Positions 13,035 to 24,800 of a stretch of 64,000 nucleotides of DNA are shown in pieces (the first letter of the stretch is position 1; every line of letters starts with the position of its first letter). The translations under genes and the position numbers were made by a program. The notes beneath the pieces are model-generated. The model saw only the letters and a list, made by a program, of their open reading frames with translations, made no database searches and was not told the origin of the DNA. The stretch spans positions 52,988,091 through 53,052,090 of the forward strand of contig NC_053044.1 in the NCBI RefSeq assembly GCF_003473485.1. Reading direction: 5' to 3'. The stretch is from Medicago truncatula (Eukaryota > Streptophyta > Magnoliopsida > Fabales > Fabaceae).

Positions 13035-13089
<55 letters not shown>

Positions 13090-13283
13090 GGTCATAAATG
13101 TACCTTTGCAGTGACAAGGCAATACTTCTCTGTGGGAGGGCCTTGGAACCCATAATTGACCCTGAAATGTTTTCGGTTCGTATTTGTATGGCTTGTTATG
13201 TTCAGACCTGAACATTCAGAAGTTTGAACACAGAAAATTTTAGTACCAAGACATGAAGGGGTTAGGCACAGAGCAGAAACCAT
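12055..13283 (-). CDS. Plastid-type DnaJ-like zinc-finger (BSD2-like) protein
   Basis: The four coding exons are 13283-13104, 12973-12907, 12747-12651 and 12133-12055, and all introns are GT-AG. The product is 140 residues. It carries the DnaJ cysteine-rich zinc-finger repeats without a J domain: CADCDGNG (76-83), CSQCKGSG (87-94), CWLCGGRK (111-118) and CGNCNGAG (122-129). The Ser/Thr-rich, acid-poor N-terminus looks like a chloroplast transit peptide. Related plant proteins act as small chaperone-like or thiol-exchange factors in plastids; BSD2 itself aids Rubisco assembly. The exact substrate here is unknown. The closest remembered Arabidopsis relatives are DnaJ/Hsp40 cysteine-rich superfamily proteins. 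Intron 1 contains a long AT microsatellite and intron 3 a MITE, yet the frame is intact throughout. Confidence 0.88.
12240..12470. mobile_element. MITE with TGTTTGGATAA-type end in intron 3 of the DnaJ-like gene
   Basis: This intronic stretch ends TTTATCCAAACAAGGCCT and shares its interior (ataagttgttttcag, actttattttatcttttg) with 52515-52785, and more distantly with 22599-22827. These three copies define one family. The left end is degraded here. Confidence 0.55.
13036..13087. repeat. (AT)n microsatellite
   Basis: About 25 AT units in intron 1 of the DnaJ-like zinc-finger gene. Arrays of this kind are usually length-variable. Confidence 0.95.
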
Positions 13284-14685
13284 TGGAAAATTAAAAGGAT
13301 AAAGAGATATTTTGTTGGTAATGGACGTTGGACACTACCGTTAAGAGATATTATTGTAGTTCAGATAAGATATTTTTCGACTAAACCACCGTATGCATAT
13401 TTGTAAATCATTCTCAAATTAATCATTGACTCTATTAATATTTTAAAAAAAATTATGTCTTTGTTAAAAGTTTTTCGATTAACTCTCGTTATGTGTCAAA
13501 GGCTAATTGAGAAAATTTTGACTAACACATTAACTAGTTTGAAATATTAATATAATCATGGACTAATTTGAGAGTGATGTACAAAGACAGAGACCAAATT
13601 AATAGTTTACTCAATATTTTTCTTTTCAGATAAGAATAAAATTATTGTAAGAGTGTTAGGGATACTCTATTTCAACAATCACTTGCATATTCCACTTATT
13701 TATCGAGTTAAATCTATACGAAACATATTGTTAAAGTATCGGTATTATATTGATTTTACTCAATGATAAAAATAAAAAAAAAAACTTAAAATACAATTCA
13801 TCCACTTGTGATCGAGATTGTGTAACTTAATTATTGTATCGAGTTTTGGGATTCACTATCCACCAATCTTTAAAAAAAAATGTATATATTTTTTTCTGAC
13901 ATCAAATGCTCATATATTAAAGCAACGCTATAAGATTATATTCTTCAATTAAAAAAACAATCTCAAAGTAAAACAAACGTAACTAAACAATGAGCAGAAA
14001 TATAAGCAAGTTTCTCGCATGATTAATTAGAAAGGAAACTACGAATATGATAACAATAATTTTTTTTAGTTAACGATCATTGATTATCTCAAAATAGGAT
14101 TAGAAGGTTTTGTTTTGATGGTAGCAGGGTTTAAACCCCGAATTTATTTTGGTGGTGGCCTAGGGTTTGAAGATAAGAATTTTTTTATTATATATCGTGA
14201 ATGATTACTTTTTGGTGAAATTGTAAGCTTATAAAAAAATAAGTAACATTGCTAAAAAATAAATAAAGGGTTAAATACGTTTTTATGTTCTTAAAAATAT
14301 AGCAAATTTTGATTTTGGTCTCTAAAAAATAAATACATGATGATTTTATCATCATAAAAAAAAATTGTTTTGCTTTTTTATCTCTAATGGCCAATTTATG
14401 TTCAAAATTATCATTCTTTTATGTTCAAAATGTGTTCATGTTATGTTTCGAATTAACCACTCAATGGCTAACTGCGTATATATAAAAAAAAATGTACGGT
14501 ATGGAAGGTGAAATTCTAAAAAAAATTAAAATACTAAAGCTTTGCCATAATTTTTTCGAATTTATTATGTAAGGATGTATTATTTGATTATTAGTTTCTA
14601 AGAAATATTGTTTAAAAAAAATGTGGATAAATGAAATGTAGCTAGAGTAATACATTAAAATCTCCAATAATAATGTGTTTATCAA

Positions 14686-14860
14686 CAGATAGCTTTTAGT
14701 TACGGTTATCATGATTGGTGGAAACATCATATTTTATGTATGGGTGGGTGTCCACTAGTTCTGTTTGTTTTTTGTTGGTGCTTTCTTCATTTTAGCATAG
14801 TCTTTGTAAATAATGTTGGGTGATTCACTCTTTGCACACCTTGTGCGGGGTGCTTCATCT

Positions 14861-14896
<36 letters not shown>

Positions 14897-14916
14897 TTTT
14901 AGTTTGTTAAAAAAAA
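14686..14916 (+). mobile_element. 5'-truncated LINE-like insertion with target duplication
   Basis: A 231-bp segment ending in an AT microsatellite and poly(A), flanked by the 14-bp direct repeat AATGTGTTTATCAA at 14672-14685 and 14917-14930. The text before the tail (CTTTGCACACCTTGTGCGG) resembles plant L1 3' ends. There is no coding sequence. Confidence 0.6.
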
Positions 14917-15500
14917 AATGTGTTTATCAAAACTTTCTCTTGATTTGAGTGTAGCCGTTAATCTTTTCCATGATTCATCAAAATTTAAATTATTTTAGAA
15001 TAAAAATTAACAAAACTTTCAAATGAATGAAATACTGTTATAATATTTTTTGTGAATACTTTTTATTATTATCATGTATTTGAAATGCTAATTATTTATT
15101 GTTATGATAATTTTATTAATATAATAATATGAAAAATAAAGTAGGACATTCAATAATATATATTCTTTCAAAAAAAATATGTGTGTACGTATAAAAAAAA
15201 GAACATTGGTTAATTAAAAGGAAGGACATTAAACATTGTTAATTATTTATAAAACAGCAAGTAGATGTTTTAAAAATAAATATCTTTATTGACCAAAAAT
15301 TTAATATATAACATTCTAATGCTGATAGTTTACAAAATTACACACTTTAGTTTTGTAAAAAAAAATGTATACACTTTAGTAAATGTTTTTCTTTTTCATC
15401 TTTTAAGTAGTACTTTATTCATACTTGTTAACATTTTCGCATATATAACCACTCTTTTATTTTCATTTCAATTAAGGGTCAACAACTAAATTTATCTTTG

Positions 15501-15577
15501 TTTCGGTATACCTTGTGCTGAAAGGGCTATCTTAGCAGTGTTATTATATTCTATTTTTGCTTGTTCAAAAAAAAAAA
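15501..15577 (+). mobile_element. Very short poly(A)-tailed retroposed insertion
   Basis: A 77-bp segment ending TTGTTC plus a poly(A) run, between 17-bp direct repeats that differ at one base (15484-15500 and 15578-15594, AACTAAATTTA...CTTTG). Probably a severely 5'-truncated LINE 3' end. Confidence 0.55.
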
Positions 15578-16170
15578 AACTAAATTTACCTTTGCAGTTA
15601 ATCCCACATTTTTAGTTTATTGAAACATGATCGGAATGTCTCTCTAGTTTTAGATTTGAAAATCTTTAAGGAGGTTTTGGTCTAGTGCTCCACCTCTTGT
15701 TCTGTGTTTTGTTTCCTTTCTTTTGTTTAATGTATTTTGGGTAGTTATAGCTTCTTGCTATTCTGCTAGTTTAAAAAAAATATTGAGTGTTATTTGTATA
15801 TTTTACATAGTTTAAATGAATTTAAAATGTAAATAATATTCAATAATTTTTTTATCAACCATTGAGTGTAATATACTTAAGAGTGATATGATGCATAGTC
15901 GATTATATGCGCATAATATTAATTTAAAAATATAATAATTATAATAAAAAAAAAAAATGTTAAGTTAAAAAATAATAAATTAATACTTATTTTATGACAT
16001 TTTTCTTTTTCTAATTCAATAATTATTATATTTTGAATGTTTACTTTGCTAGTATTCTATGTGCTTTGAAATTTACCAAATATGCACAAAAAATTGTGTT
16101 TTTATACCACTGATTGGTTTTTATTTTCCTCATAAACCAAACTTTGTTTGCATTTGCATTTCTTAAAATT

Positions 16171-17028
16171 ATGGCTCCTATTTCCTTTGAACAGTTGTGT
16201 CTGTTTCACGAAATGGATCGTGAAATTTTCTCATGTCTGGTCATCCATTGGGCCTATAACCCATCACAGTCTCTTTTGATCATGGCCTTGTGGCTTTGGC
16301 TAGAAAACATTGGTTATGTGAGTATAATTTCAAAATTGGTTGGTCTTCATCCTACTATAATCAATGATGTGGCTCAAGAAGCTGTATCTTGCCTGATGTG
16401 TTTGGAGCAAGAAGAATGCCCCATCCCAGATGATGGTGGTTTGCTTCGAACCACAACTGTAGTGGAAAGAAAGATATCTCTCCAAGTTTTCAAGCAAAAC
16501 AGGTTCACTATCATAGATGGTATAAAAAATGTTTTAAATAAAACATGTTCTATAATTTTCAATGATATTTTACTGCAAGTTTTGGGTAAAAATTGTGCTA
16601 GTAGATTACTACTACCTCACCCTTATAGACCCATTATTGTTCCTGGCTTCCCTCATCCAGTATTTGGTGAATTCAACATACCACCAACAAATTTTAAGGT
16701 ACTTGATTTAACTAGTTTTGAGATATGGACTAATACGAGGTTATTTGATGATGTGTTGGATATAGATAAAACTGTATTCTTAACATTTTCAAGAGGCTTC
16801 CCTGTTACAAAAGGAGAAGTGGTGTATTTTTTTACAAATAATTTTGGGGTCGACAGTATAAAGACTATTCGTATGGGGAATGCAAAATCAAGTCATCAAG
16901 TTATGTATGCAATTATGGTCTTGAACTATGTGGAAACACTTGATAGAATTTTGAATGGGGGACGTATTGCAAAGTATTGGGTCAATGGAAAGCAATTATG
17001 GGCTCGCAAGTATGAGCGGCGAGAATAA
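16171..17028 (+). CDS. Plant-specific RRM-like RNA-binding family protein, intronless
   Basis: An intact single-exon frame of 285 residues from the first true ATG (16171, with A at -3). The upstream open codons have no ATG and are excluded. The N-terminal half (LWLWLENIGYVSIISK, then AQEAVSCLMCLE) is a helical module I remember from a plant-only family. The C-terminal half resembles an RRM: a beta-strand TVFLTFSRGFPV like RNP2, a helix GEVVYFFTNNFG, and a closing NGKQLWARKYERR. Such proteins are annotated as RNA-binding, but no target or pathway is established to my knowledge. It lies alone between repeat-rich stretches. The lack of introns could reflect an old retrocopy or the family's normal structure. 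Confidence 0.7.
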   Translation: MAPISFEQLCLFHEMDREIFSCLVIHWAYNPSQSLLIMALWLWLENIGYVSIISKLVGLHPTIINDVAQEAVSCLMCLEQEECPIPDDGGLLRTTTVVERKISLQVFKQNRFTIIDGIKNVLNKTCSIIFNDILLQVLGKNCASRLLLPHPYRPIIVPGFPHPVFGEFNIPPTNFKVLDLTSFEIWTNTRLFDDVLDIDKTVFLTFSRGFPVTKGEVVYFFTNNFGVDSIKTIRMGNAKSSHQVMYAIMVLNYVETLDRILNGGRIAKYWVNGKQLWARKYERRE

Positions 17029-18951
17029 ATTTTCTTACATCCAAGAAGAAAAATAAAGAGAGAATTACAATTCAAAAGGGAAAGTTATAGGTAGAACTAA
17101 AACACACATTATTTTCCTTGTTTTCTTGATTTGTCTGGTCAAATCATTTTTGTACTTTTGTGCGTGCTACATTAAAGTAATAAAGTAATCAAGTTCTCTC
17201 TATTTTTAAATGATGCAAAAAACAATCCGATGGTGTTGAATGATGTAGATTAATTACTTATTTACATGTCATTAGTTTATGAAGTTGAAGCTTTTAGGGA
17301 TGTTTCTTGCAATTCCACGAGCATCAATCATTTTAAATCATCAAATTGTGTGCCACGTTATTTAGAATATGTTACATCATGTTTTTTGAGTCTAAAAATT
17401 TGATAAAGAGGCCAAAATTTATGTGTTTTAAAATGGGGAATCAGTTCCGTGAACATGTAAAAATAGAATGACCAAAATTGATTAAGTGTGTTAAATAATA
17501 CTCCTTCCGTTTTAAAATATAAGTAAAATTTACTCTTTATGTTCATTCATTTAATGATGTTACATCATTAAATGAATGAACCTAAAAAATATTCAAGGAA
17601 TCCTATATGTGAACGACAAATTCTTAAGAGGGTCTTCTTTTATAATTTTCAATATGTGTTCCTCCACTTAAGGTATCATCGGAGCCGTTTTCGGTAGACT
17701 CGATTCTCATGGGTAATGTCTGGACCTTTTAAATAAGTGATTAGAAGTTTTTAAAAGTCTATCGTGTGAATGGAAAAAATATATTACAAGAATTCATTTT
17801 TTTTTACGGTAACAAAATGATATTCATTCATTCAAATCATAAAATTACATCATTCAACACTGCTAAAAACGTAAAGGATGAATCTGCGAACAAACTTACA
17901 GCATCCAAGTTAATAGCATATAACGGCATAATGCCTACAAAAATATATGATAAAACTAAAGTCACCGGAATATCCATGGCCTCCGGATCTGCAACGTTGA
18001 TGCTCAAATCTTTGATTGAATAATCGATCTTTCAATGTGAATAAAATGAACACCGCAAGAAAACGAGAAATCAAACAACGCCGCACAAGACGACGAACAA
18101 CAAACCACCACATTTAGATGATGAAATCACAAAGAAAAAACCTAGATTAATGTGAAATTCACTTATTTAGATTGAAATAGAGAAAAAATGATGAAGAGGG
18201 GTGATTTCAGGTCAAGAATTGACCCAAAACCACCCATCAATGAAGAAACGGAAGAGAAAAACCTAAAGAGAGAAAACCTAGAGAGAATTCATACGTCTTA
18301 TATGCTTTAAATTCTTCGATAATGATTATTTATTATTGAGAATTATTTAATATTAAACAACTGATGATAGTCGCGCATCACATGTATATTTAGTAAAATC
18401 TTGTAAAAAAAAATGTATATTTAGTAAAAGTAAAAGTCAAATGTTTACCTTATTATAAAATACGTCTTTTTATTTATTGTGTTCAATATATATATAAATG
18501 TAAAAGTCAACTCTGGTTTTAGTTCGCCTAGAATGTCTTTTTAATTTTTAGTTATGCAAAAGTTTTCAATCACCACTTATAATTATTACTTTTATTATTA
18601 CTTTTAAGTCAACTTATGAATATCATTCAAAATTTTGATTTTTCTCGCATACATGTTTAGAATATTATAAGAATCTCTTCCGAAAAGAATTTGAGATTGT
18701 TAACAAAACATGAATTAAATATAAATGTTTATGCTTTTGGCGCTTAAAATTTCATATTTAATTCATGCTTTGTTAAAAATTCAATATTTTAGAGATATTC
18801 TTGTAATAATCTAAACATTCGTCCAAAAATATGAAGGATGGACATAGTATGACTTAAAAGCCAAGACAAAAAATATGGACGGAAAAAAATAGGAACGAAA
18901 AGTTGAAGATTTTTTTTAGGAAGCAATAACACATTAAACTCATGCATATGA
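17029..18951. other. Intergenic, repeat remnants
   Basis: No gene recognised. It includes a Stowaway end at 17501 (CTCCTTCCGTTTTAAAATAT) with an internal palindrome ATTCATTTAATGATGT, a SINE-like fragment near 17672-17725, and a dispersed-looking segment at about 17795-18300 with broken frames that match nothing I know. Confidence 0.45.
17501..17592. mobile_element. Stowaway-type MITE, right end lost
   Basis: After TA at 17499-17500 comes CTCCTTCCGTTTTAAAATAT, the typical Stowaway terminal repeat. A palindromic core follows, but the complementary right terminus is missing. Confidence 0.55.
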
Positions 18952-20277
18952 TGTTGGAACAAAATGTGTTTAACATTATCCTTTAAGAGTTTTGATGATA
19001 ACAGGGTATTAAAAATTGTCAATTGAATATGCTAATATTTGTTCAAGTGTACATGACCATAGACAAAAATTTGACATCTTAAATAAGTTCTGGAAGAACA
19101 ACAGGAGAGCAAATGAATCAACAAAAAGGAAGCTTGAAGCGTCTGAAGTAGAAGTGCTCCTGAAGATAAGTGCTCCTGAGGTAAAAGTGCTCCTTAAGTG
19201 ATGACGTCATTAGAAGCATCTCATCAGAAGTAAGATCACCAGAAGCCGAAGTTCATCAGGAGATGCAAGACTTAAAGTTTCAAAGGCTGTTTAATAGATT
19301 TAACATCGTCTAAGCATTGCAGAAGATTGAAAGAGTGAAGCAGTGACTATTTTGAAAGGATTTGAAGGCATTGGATGTTTGTTCTTCAGAGAGCGTTGAC
19401 AAAGTACAATTGTACGAAGTGTACAACCACTACCTCCACTACTCTATTTTTGTCTCTGCTACAAGACAGGAAAAACAACTTTGTCTGCAACGATGTTCCT
19501 TCACAATGGGAATGAATTTGAAATTGATCCTTCATAGGACAATAACCATATCAGGCAAAAGATCATTGGTGATTGATCAAAGCGTCAAACGACTCTATTT
19601 TGATGTGTTGACAATTCACAACGTCTCTTTCACACCCCTATATAAAGGAGTGAAGACTTAGAGAATGACAATGCATGAAAAAGGACTCAACAACAATTTT
19701 CAAGTGTCAAAACTCTGCTGAATTTGTTCTGCATTCAAAAGTTCACTTAGAATTTCTTATCAACTTTCATATCTTAGGAATTCTAGAGTCTTAAGAGTAT
19801 GTATCTGATTTGTATTGTGAACACCGCTGATTGTAAATCAAGTGTTCAACCTCAAACATTTTTCTGTGTAATTCTGTTTGAATTAGAAGTCTCTTGCAGT
19901 TGTGCTTGAGCATTAGAAGTCTCTTGATTGTGTTCAAGAGCATAGGAAGTCTCTTGCAGTTGTGCTTGAGCATTTGAAGTCTTTTGCTAGTTTTAGCAGT
20001 GAACAATTGATCAGATATTACGTAGTGAACTCTCCTTGGAAGTGCAAGGGGGACATGACTGACTTCCGGTTTGTGGAAGGAACCTGTATAATTGCTTTGT
20101 GTCTTTCCTCTGTGTGTGTGTGTGTGTGTGTGTGTGTTTTTGTCTGTTGCATCTAGTCCTGAACATCACTTCAGAAGTAGAACTCTATCTGCTTCTGATC
20201 AATGTTTTCAGCTTAGGAGAAAAAGAAGAAAAAACCAACACAATTCAACCCCCCTTCGTGTGTTTTTCTCACCTTCA
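18952..20277 (+). mobile_element. Solo LTR of a Ty1/copia SIRE/Maximus-like retrotransposon (fossil)
   Basis: A segment of about 1.33 kb starting TGTTGGAACAAAATG, a characteristic 5' end of SIRE/Maximus LTRs. It finishes with the C-rich stretch CAATTCAACCCCCCTTCGTG that these LTRs carry near their 3' end. Inside are short GAAGTCTCTTG-containing direct repeats (about 19885-19985) and a GT microsatellite near 20112-20137. No internal coding region, primer-binding site or second LTR is present, so it is a solo LTR left by recombination. Flanking 5-mers TATGA and TATAC match only partly, and the 3' border is approximate. Confidence 0.7.
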
Positions 20278-21640
20278 TATACACGTGGAGGGGAGGGGGT
20301 CTTACACACGAGGTGATCATATTTTATGTGTATCATGTGCTTTTGTGATTCAAATGTTAGTTTATCACATTGTGGGCGTTTAACTCATTCCACGAGACCC
20401 AACTCACTTTAGTTCATTTGAATATACTGTAGATAGATGTACAATTTGAATATACTGTAAATAAATATACATTGTCAATGTAAAAATGTTTTGCTTATTC
20501 ATTCAATAAGATATTGACATGCCGTTTAATAAAATATGACAAGTTATAGTTGCTGAACCATGTGTTTTTTTTACGAGGGACAACTAAAATAGACTATGAC
20601 ATTTATAAAAGTAGGTATTTTAAACTTTCGTAAGTCACAGTTTTATTAAAAAAAATCCCCCAAATATTCTATGATACACAAGACATTGTTTCCCTTTAAA
20701 AATATGTATTTACATTTGATGAGAACGACAAACAACCAAAATTTAGGGTCAGAAAAATCCTATATACTAAATGAAGGTTAATCAAATGGAAAAACTTCGA
20801 ATGCGAGACAGCTGAGTCTTTCTCAAGTCCATAAAGGTTAACAAAGTTTGTGGAAGTGACAAAAATAGTCAAATTTAAGTGAAACTTGACAATTTGGTGT
20901 TTTACTCGTGTTCCGTGTTTACAATGCCACTAACTGAAACAACTTTCTATAGAGAGATATGTTCCAATGTAATAATGCATGCATGGATAGAGGAAACAAA
21001 AAACACCATGAAGTATGGAAGATCAAACCAAACTTGAGGCACCTGTATTCCCTACAACATAAAGAATCATGCTTACCCGCAAAATAGTCGGGCAAGGCAT
21101 AAATTTGTCGGCCTCAATATTTTAGACAATATAACTAATGTTGCCGACAAACACCACACTTGTAAATTTCTTTGAATATAATTAATCAAACTAGTTACTC
21201 TTCATAATTTATCCCTTTATCTTTCTGCTTTGACTTTTATTTATGAATTATCTTACTCAAACAAACTAATCAAATTGTTTATGAATTTTAAACAAGTCGA
21301 ACTCAAATTAAAAAGGGGATTCATATCAATTTGAGTAATTTTTTTTTGAAGAAACTAAATTAATACATTAAATTGACATTGGAGAGAATCAAATCTAAAA
21401 TTTTGAAGAGCAACACACTCACCGATCCCAAACCAATATGACTCGAGTAAAAATTATCTTATTTGACTAATTTTAATATTTAAAACATATAAAAACATGG
21501 CGGTGGTGGTGGCATAATATAAATTGCTTTCTATCCATTTGCCAATTATCAATTTTTTGTCATCGTTGTTCACTCACTTCACCCACCGGCATCGTATCGC
21601 GGAGGTTTTTATTCCCCCAAAATTCTTTTTCGTCTAACAA
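20278..21640. other. Intergenic upstream of UAP56
   Basis: No open frame with recognisable similarity. The last 100 bases form the UAP56 promoter and leader. Confidence 0.5.
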
Positions 21641-21667
21641 ATTTTACCTTGCAGTCTCTCTCTCTCG

Positions 21668-21676
21668 AAACCCTAA
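21668..21676 (+). promoter_or_regulatory. telo-box in the UAP56 leader
   Basis: AAACCCTAA within a CT-rich leader. Telo-boxes are typical of plant housekeeping and translation-related genes. The non-coding first exon ends TTTCGCAG|GTACTC at about 21725, and the leader intron ends TTGCAG at 21848. Confidence 0.5.
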
Positions 21677-21851
21677 CCCTAATTCCTCAATTCACAACCT
21701 TCCTTTCACTCTTTCATTTCGCAGGTACTCTCACCCCTTATTCTAAAACCCTAGAATACTCTCTATCTCCAAATCTCTATTAATTTTAGGGTTAATTAAT
21801 TTGCTTGATTGAATGATTAATTAATTCAATTAACACCATTAATTGCAGATA

Positions 21852-24800
21852 ATGGGAGAACCAAAGGACGAAACTTACGAGGAAGAGCTTCTTGATTACG
21901 AGGAAGAAGAAGACAAAGCTCCCGATACCAACGGAGCTAAAGTCAACGGTGAAGCTACCAAGAAGTAAGTTGTTCTTATTTCACGCGACTGATTATACTT
22001 AGTATCAATTTCGAGTTTATGACATAGATCCATGATGTTTTTTCTATGTAGTTAATGTGTCTTTGTTCTTTTTTATGTCAGGGGCTATGTTGGAATTCAC
22101 AGTTCAGGATTTAGAGACTTTCTTCTCAAACCAGAGCTTCTTCGGGCTATCGTTGATTCGGGTTTTGAACATCCTTCTGAAGGCAAATTTTCCAATCTTT
22201 ATTTATTATATATGTATTCAGTTTAACTGTACTTTTTTGCAATTTTGGATCCTTGAGTGTTTCTAGTTTAAAATCTGTGTTACATAGATTAATCAACTCT
22301 GATCCTTTCATATGGAGTAATTTCTACCTAATATCCTTAATTTCATTGGAGGTTTTTGATAAATGCGGGATATGAAATTATTTTTTGAATTTGATCAAGT
22401 TACAAGTTTTGATAAAATTTTAATCGTAATATTAGCCGATGCGACTTGGGTTTGAAGATGGACTAAATTGTGAATTGTTAAATTTCTTAAAAGAATAGGG
22501 TAGCAGTGGAGGGATTTAATTTTAAAATTGGAGGACTAAAGTCATTCAAAATTTGCTGAAGGATCGAATTAGCACCTCACATATAGTGGATGGACCAAGG
22601 GCCTGTTTGGATAAATAAGCTTATTTGCAGCTAATAATGATGTTAGATTGTTTTTGTATATCGCTTTGAGTTGTTTTTATAGGCTATACTGGAGGACTTG
22701 AGGAAATAAGTTGAAAAAAGCTTATGAAAATTGTCATAAGCTGTTTTCATAAATTCTCTGAAAGACTAAGAGTCTCACAAAACTTATGCCACTTGATAAG
22801 CTCAGATAAGCCAATCCAAATAGGCCCTAAGAGTATGATGAAGTCTTGTTCAATCTCATTTTAGGCTCTGCAGATAATGGGATTGTTACTGTCTTCAAGC
22901 CTGACTGTTTTATTCATTCATTCTTTCCTTTATAATATTATGTTGAATTACTCTGGTTTAATCTTCTAAATACTACTTTTTCACTCCCTCTACTCCTTTT
23001 CTCTTTCTTTTTTCCTTTGCGAAATTTTGGTACAAGTGGCTTTTAACTACACATCTTGCAATCCCGACTGTTTTTTCATTCATTCATCCTTTATAATTTT
23101 TGTTTAATGTTATGTTGTATATTCATATGTAACTAAAATCACTTTTTTTTTAATACTTAACAGGTAATACATCTATCACAATACTGTTCTGGAGAACTAA
23201 CATGCTTTGGTAACGCTATCAAATTAAAAGCGTCAGAAATGGTTTATTTTACTTACCGTTGGTTCCTTCGGGCCTTTTTTCTTTGCTTCATCATCAGTGC
23301 AACATGAGTGCATACCTCAAGCAATTCTAGGAATGGATGTAATTTGTCAAGCTAAATCTGGAATGGGAAAGACTGCTGTCTTTGTTCTCTCGACTTTGCA
23401 GCAGATTGATCCTGTTCCAGGCCAAGTTTCTGCACTTGTTCTGTGTCACACAAGAGAACTAGCTTACCAGGTATTTATTGGGGCATCAGTATAAGAAAAT
23501 TATGGAATTTGTTACACTAGAATCTTATTTATGACGTGCAACCTTTTCCTTTCAGATATGCCACGAGTTTGAGAGGTTTAGTACCTACTTACCCGATCTG
23601 AAGGTTGCTGTCTTTTATGGTGGGGTCAATATCAAAGTTCACAAGGATCTATTGAAAAATGAGTGCCCTCAAATTGTTGTTGGAACGCCTGGAAGAATAC
23701 TAGCATTGGCTAGGGAGAAGAATCTTTCATTGAAGAATGTTCGTCATTTTGTTTTAGATGAGTGTGATAAGATGCTCGAATCACTGGGTATGTGCTGAAT
23801 AGTCCTTCTGTTTAGTTTAAATATTACCATTGGTCTTCTCTTATTTTCCATGTGGTTTTTATTGTTCCTATGATGCTTTTTTTGTAGACATGAGGAAAGA
23901 CGTTCAAGACATTTTCAAGTTGACTCCCCACGATAAGCAAGTTATGATGTTTTCAGCAACACTCAGCAAGGAAATCCGCCCAGTCTGCAAAAAATTTATG
24001 CAAGATGTAATTTCTCATGGCCAGTACTACTTGATTAGAAGTCTCTTTTTCATACTTCCTACATTCCCTGAGGTTTTTAGTTGTTTGAATGCTGTGGTTT
24101 CATCAATCTTTACTTCTGATAGGGTTTCTGTTTATGTACTGCTTTTCATTTGTCCAATTTTACTAAACAACCTGCTGATGAGTTGGAGTGGGGTTGGCAC
24201 TGGATTGGAGTAGAAGATGTGGATGGGATTTTTAGTAATGCTCCTGACTGTGGGGTTATGTACTTTTGTCGGTCTGTTGTTGTTCATGTTGGAAGTTTGT
24301 TTTCTCTCTAATATTTGCTAGTGTTGGGTATGGGCTTTTCATTGTGTTGGGTGTTCTTTTTCTTTGAAGAGGGGGGGTGATGGGTGGGTGGGTTGGTTGG
24401 GTTGAGATATTTTGGGTTTGTTCCTGTCATTTTTCTTTGGGTGCAAGTATCCAATGTCCGTGGCACTTGTCGGTGACAAAAAAAGTTTCTGCAAGGAGAC
24501 AAAACACGTGGACAAGAACTGTGGTTCAAGGGATCTGCATCCATCATTCATTTCGTTGTGGATTCCATTAGCTTGAGGACGGACCCTAACTTGATTTACT
24601 GTCAAATTTGTTCCTTTCAGCCTATGGAAATTTATGTTGATGATGAAGCCAAGTTAACCCTTCATGGACTGGTGCAGGTAGGCTTTTTTCAAGTTTGCTT
24701 ATTTTTTAATAAAACTTTCCCCTCTTAAAATGTCTTTTTCTGTATTCCTTACCTTCTTGTCTGTCGTGACAGCACTACATCAAATTGAAAGAGGAAGAGA

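Larger units (their letters stand above)
13284..16170. other. Intergenic, AT-rich, with retroposed tails
   Basis: No gene recognised. It contains a MITE-like end near 14270 (GGGTTAAATACGTTTTT), two short poly(A)-tailed insertions with target duplications (14686-14916 and 15501-15577), and a third poly(A)-ended sequence near 15660-15778. Confidence 0.55.

Noticed and set aside
13036-13087. CRISPR-like or functional repeat array
   Set aside because: Simple AT dinucleotide microsatellite without spacers. The genome is eukaryotic.
18952-20277. Possible full retrotransposon
   Set aside because: Only one LTR-like segment is present, with no second LTR and no internal region, so it is listed as a solo LTR.
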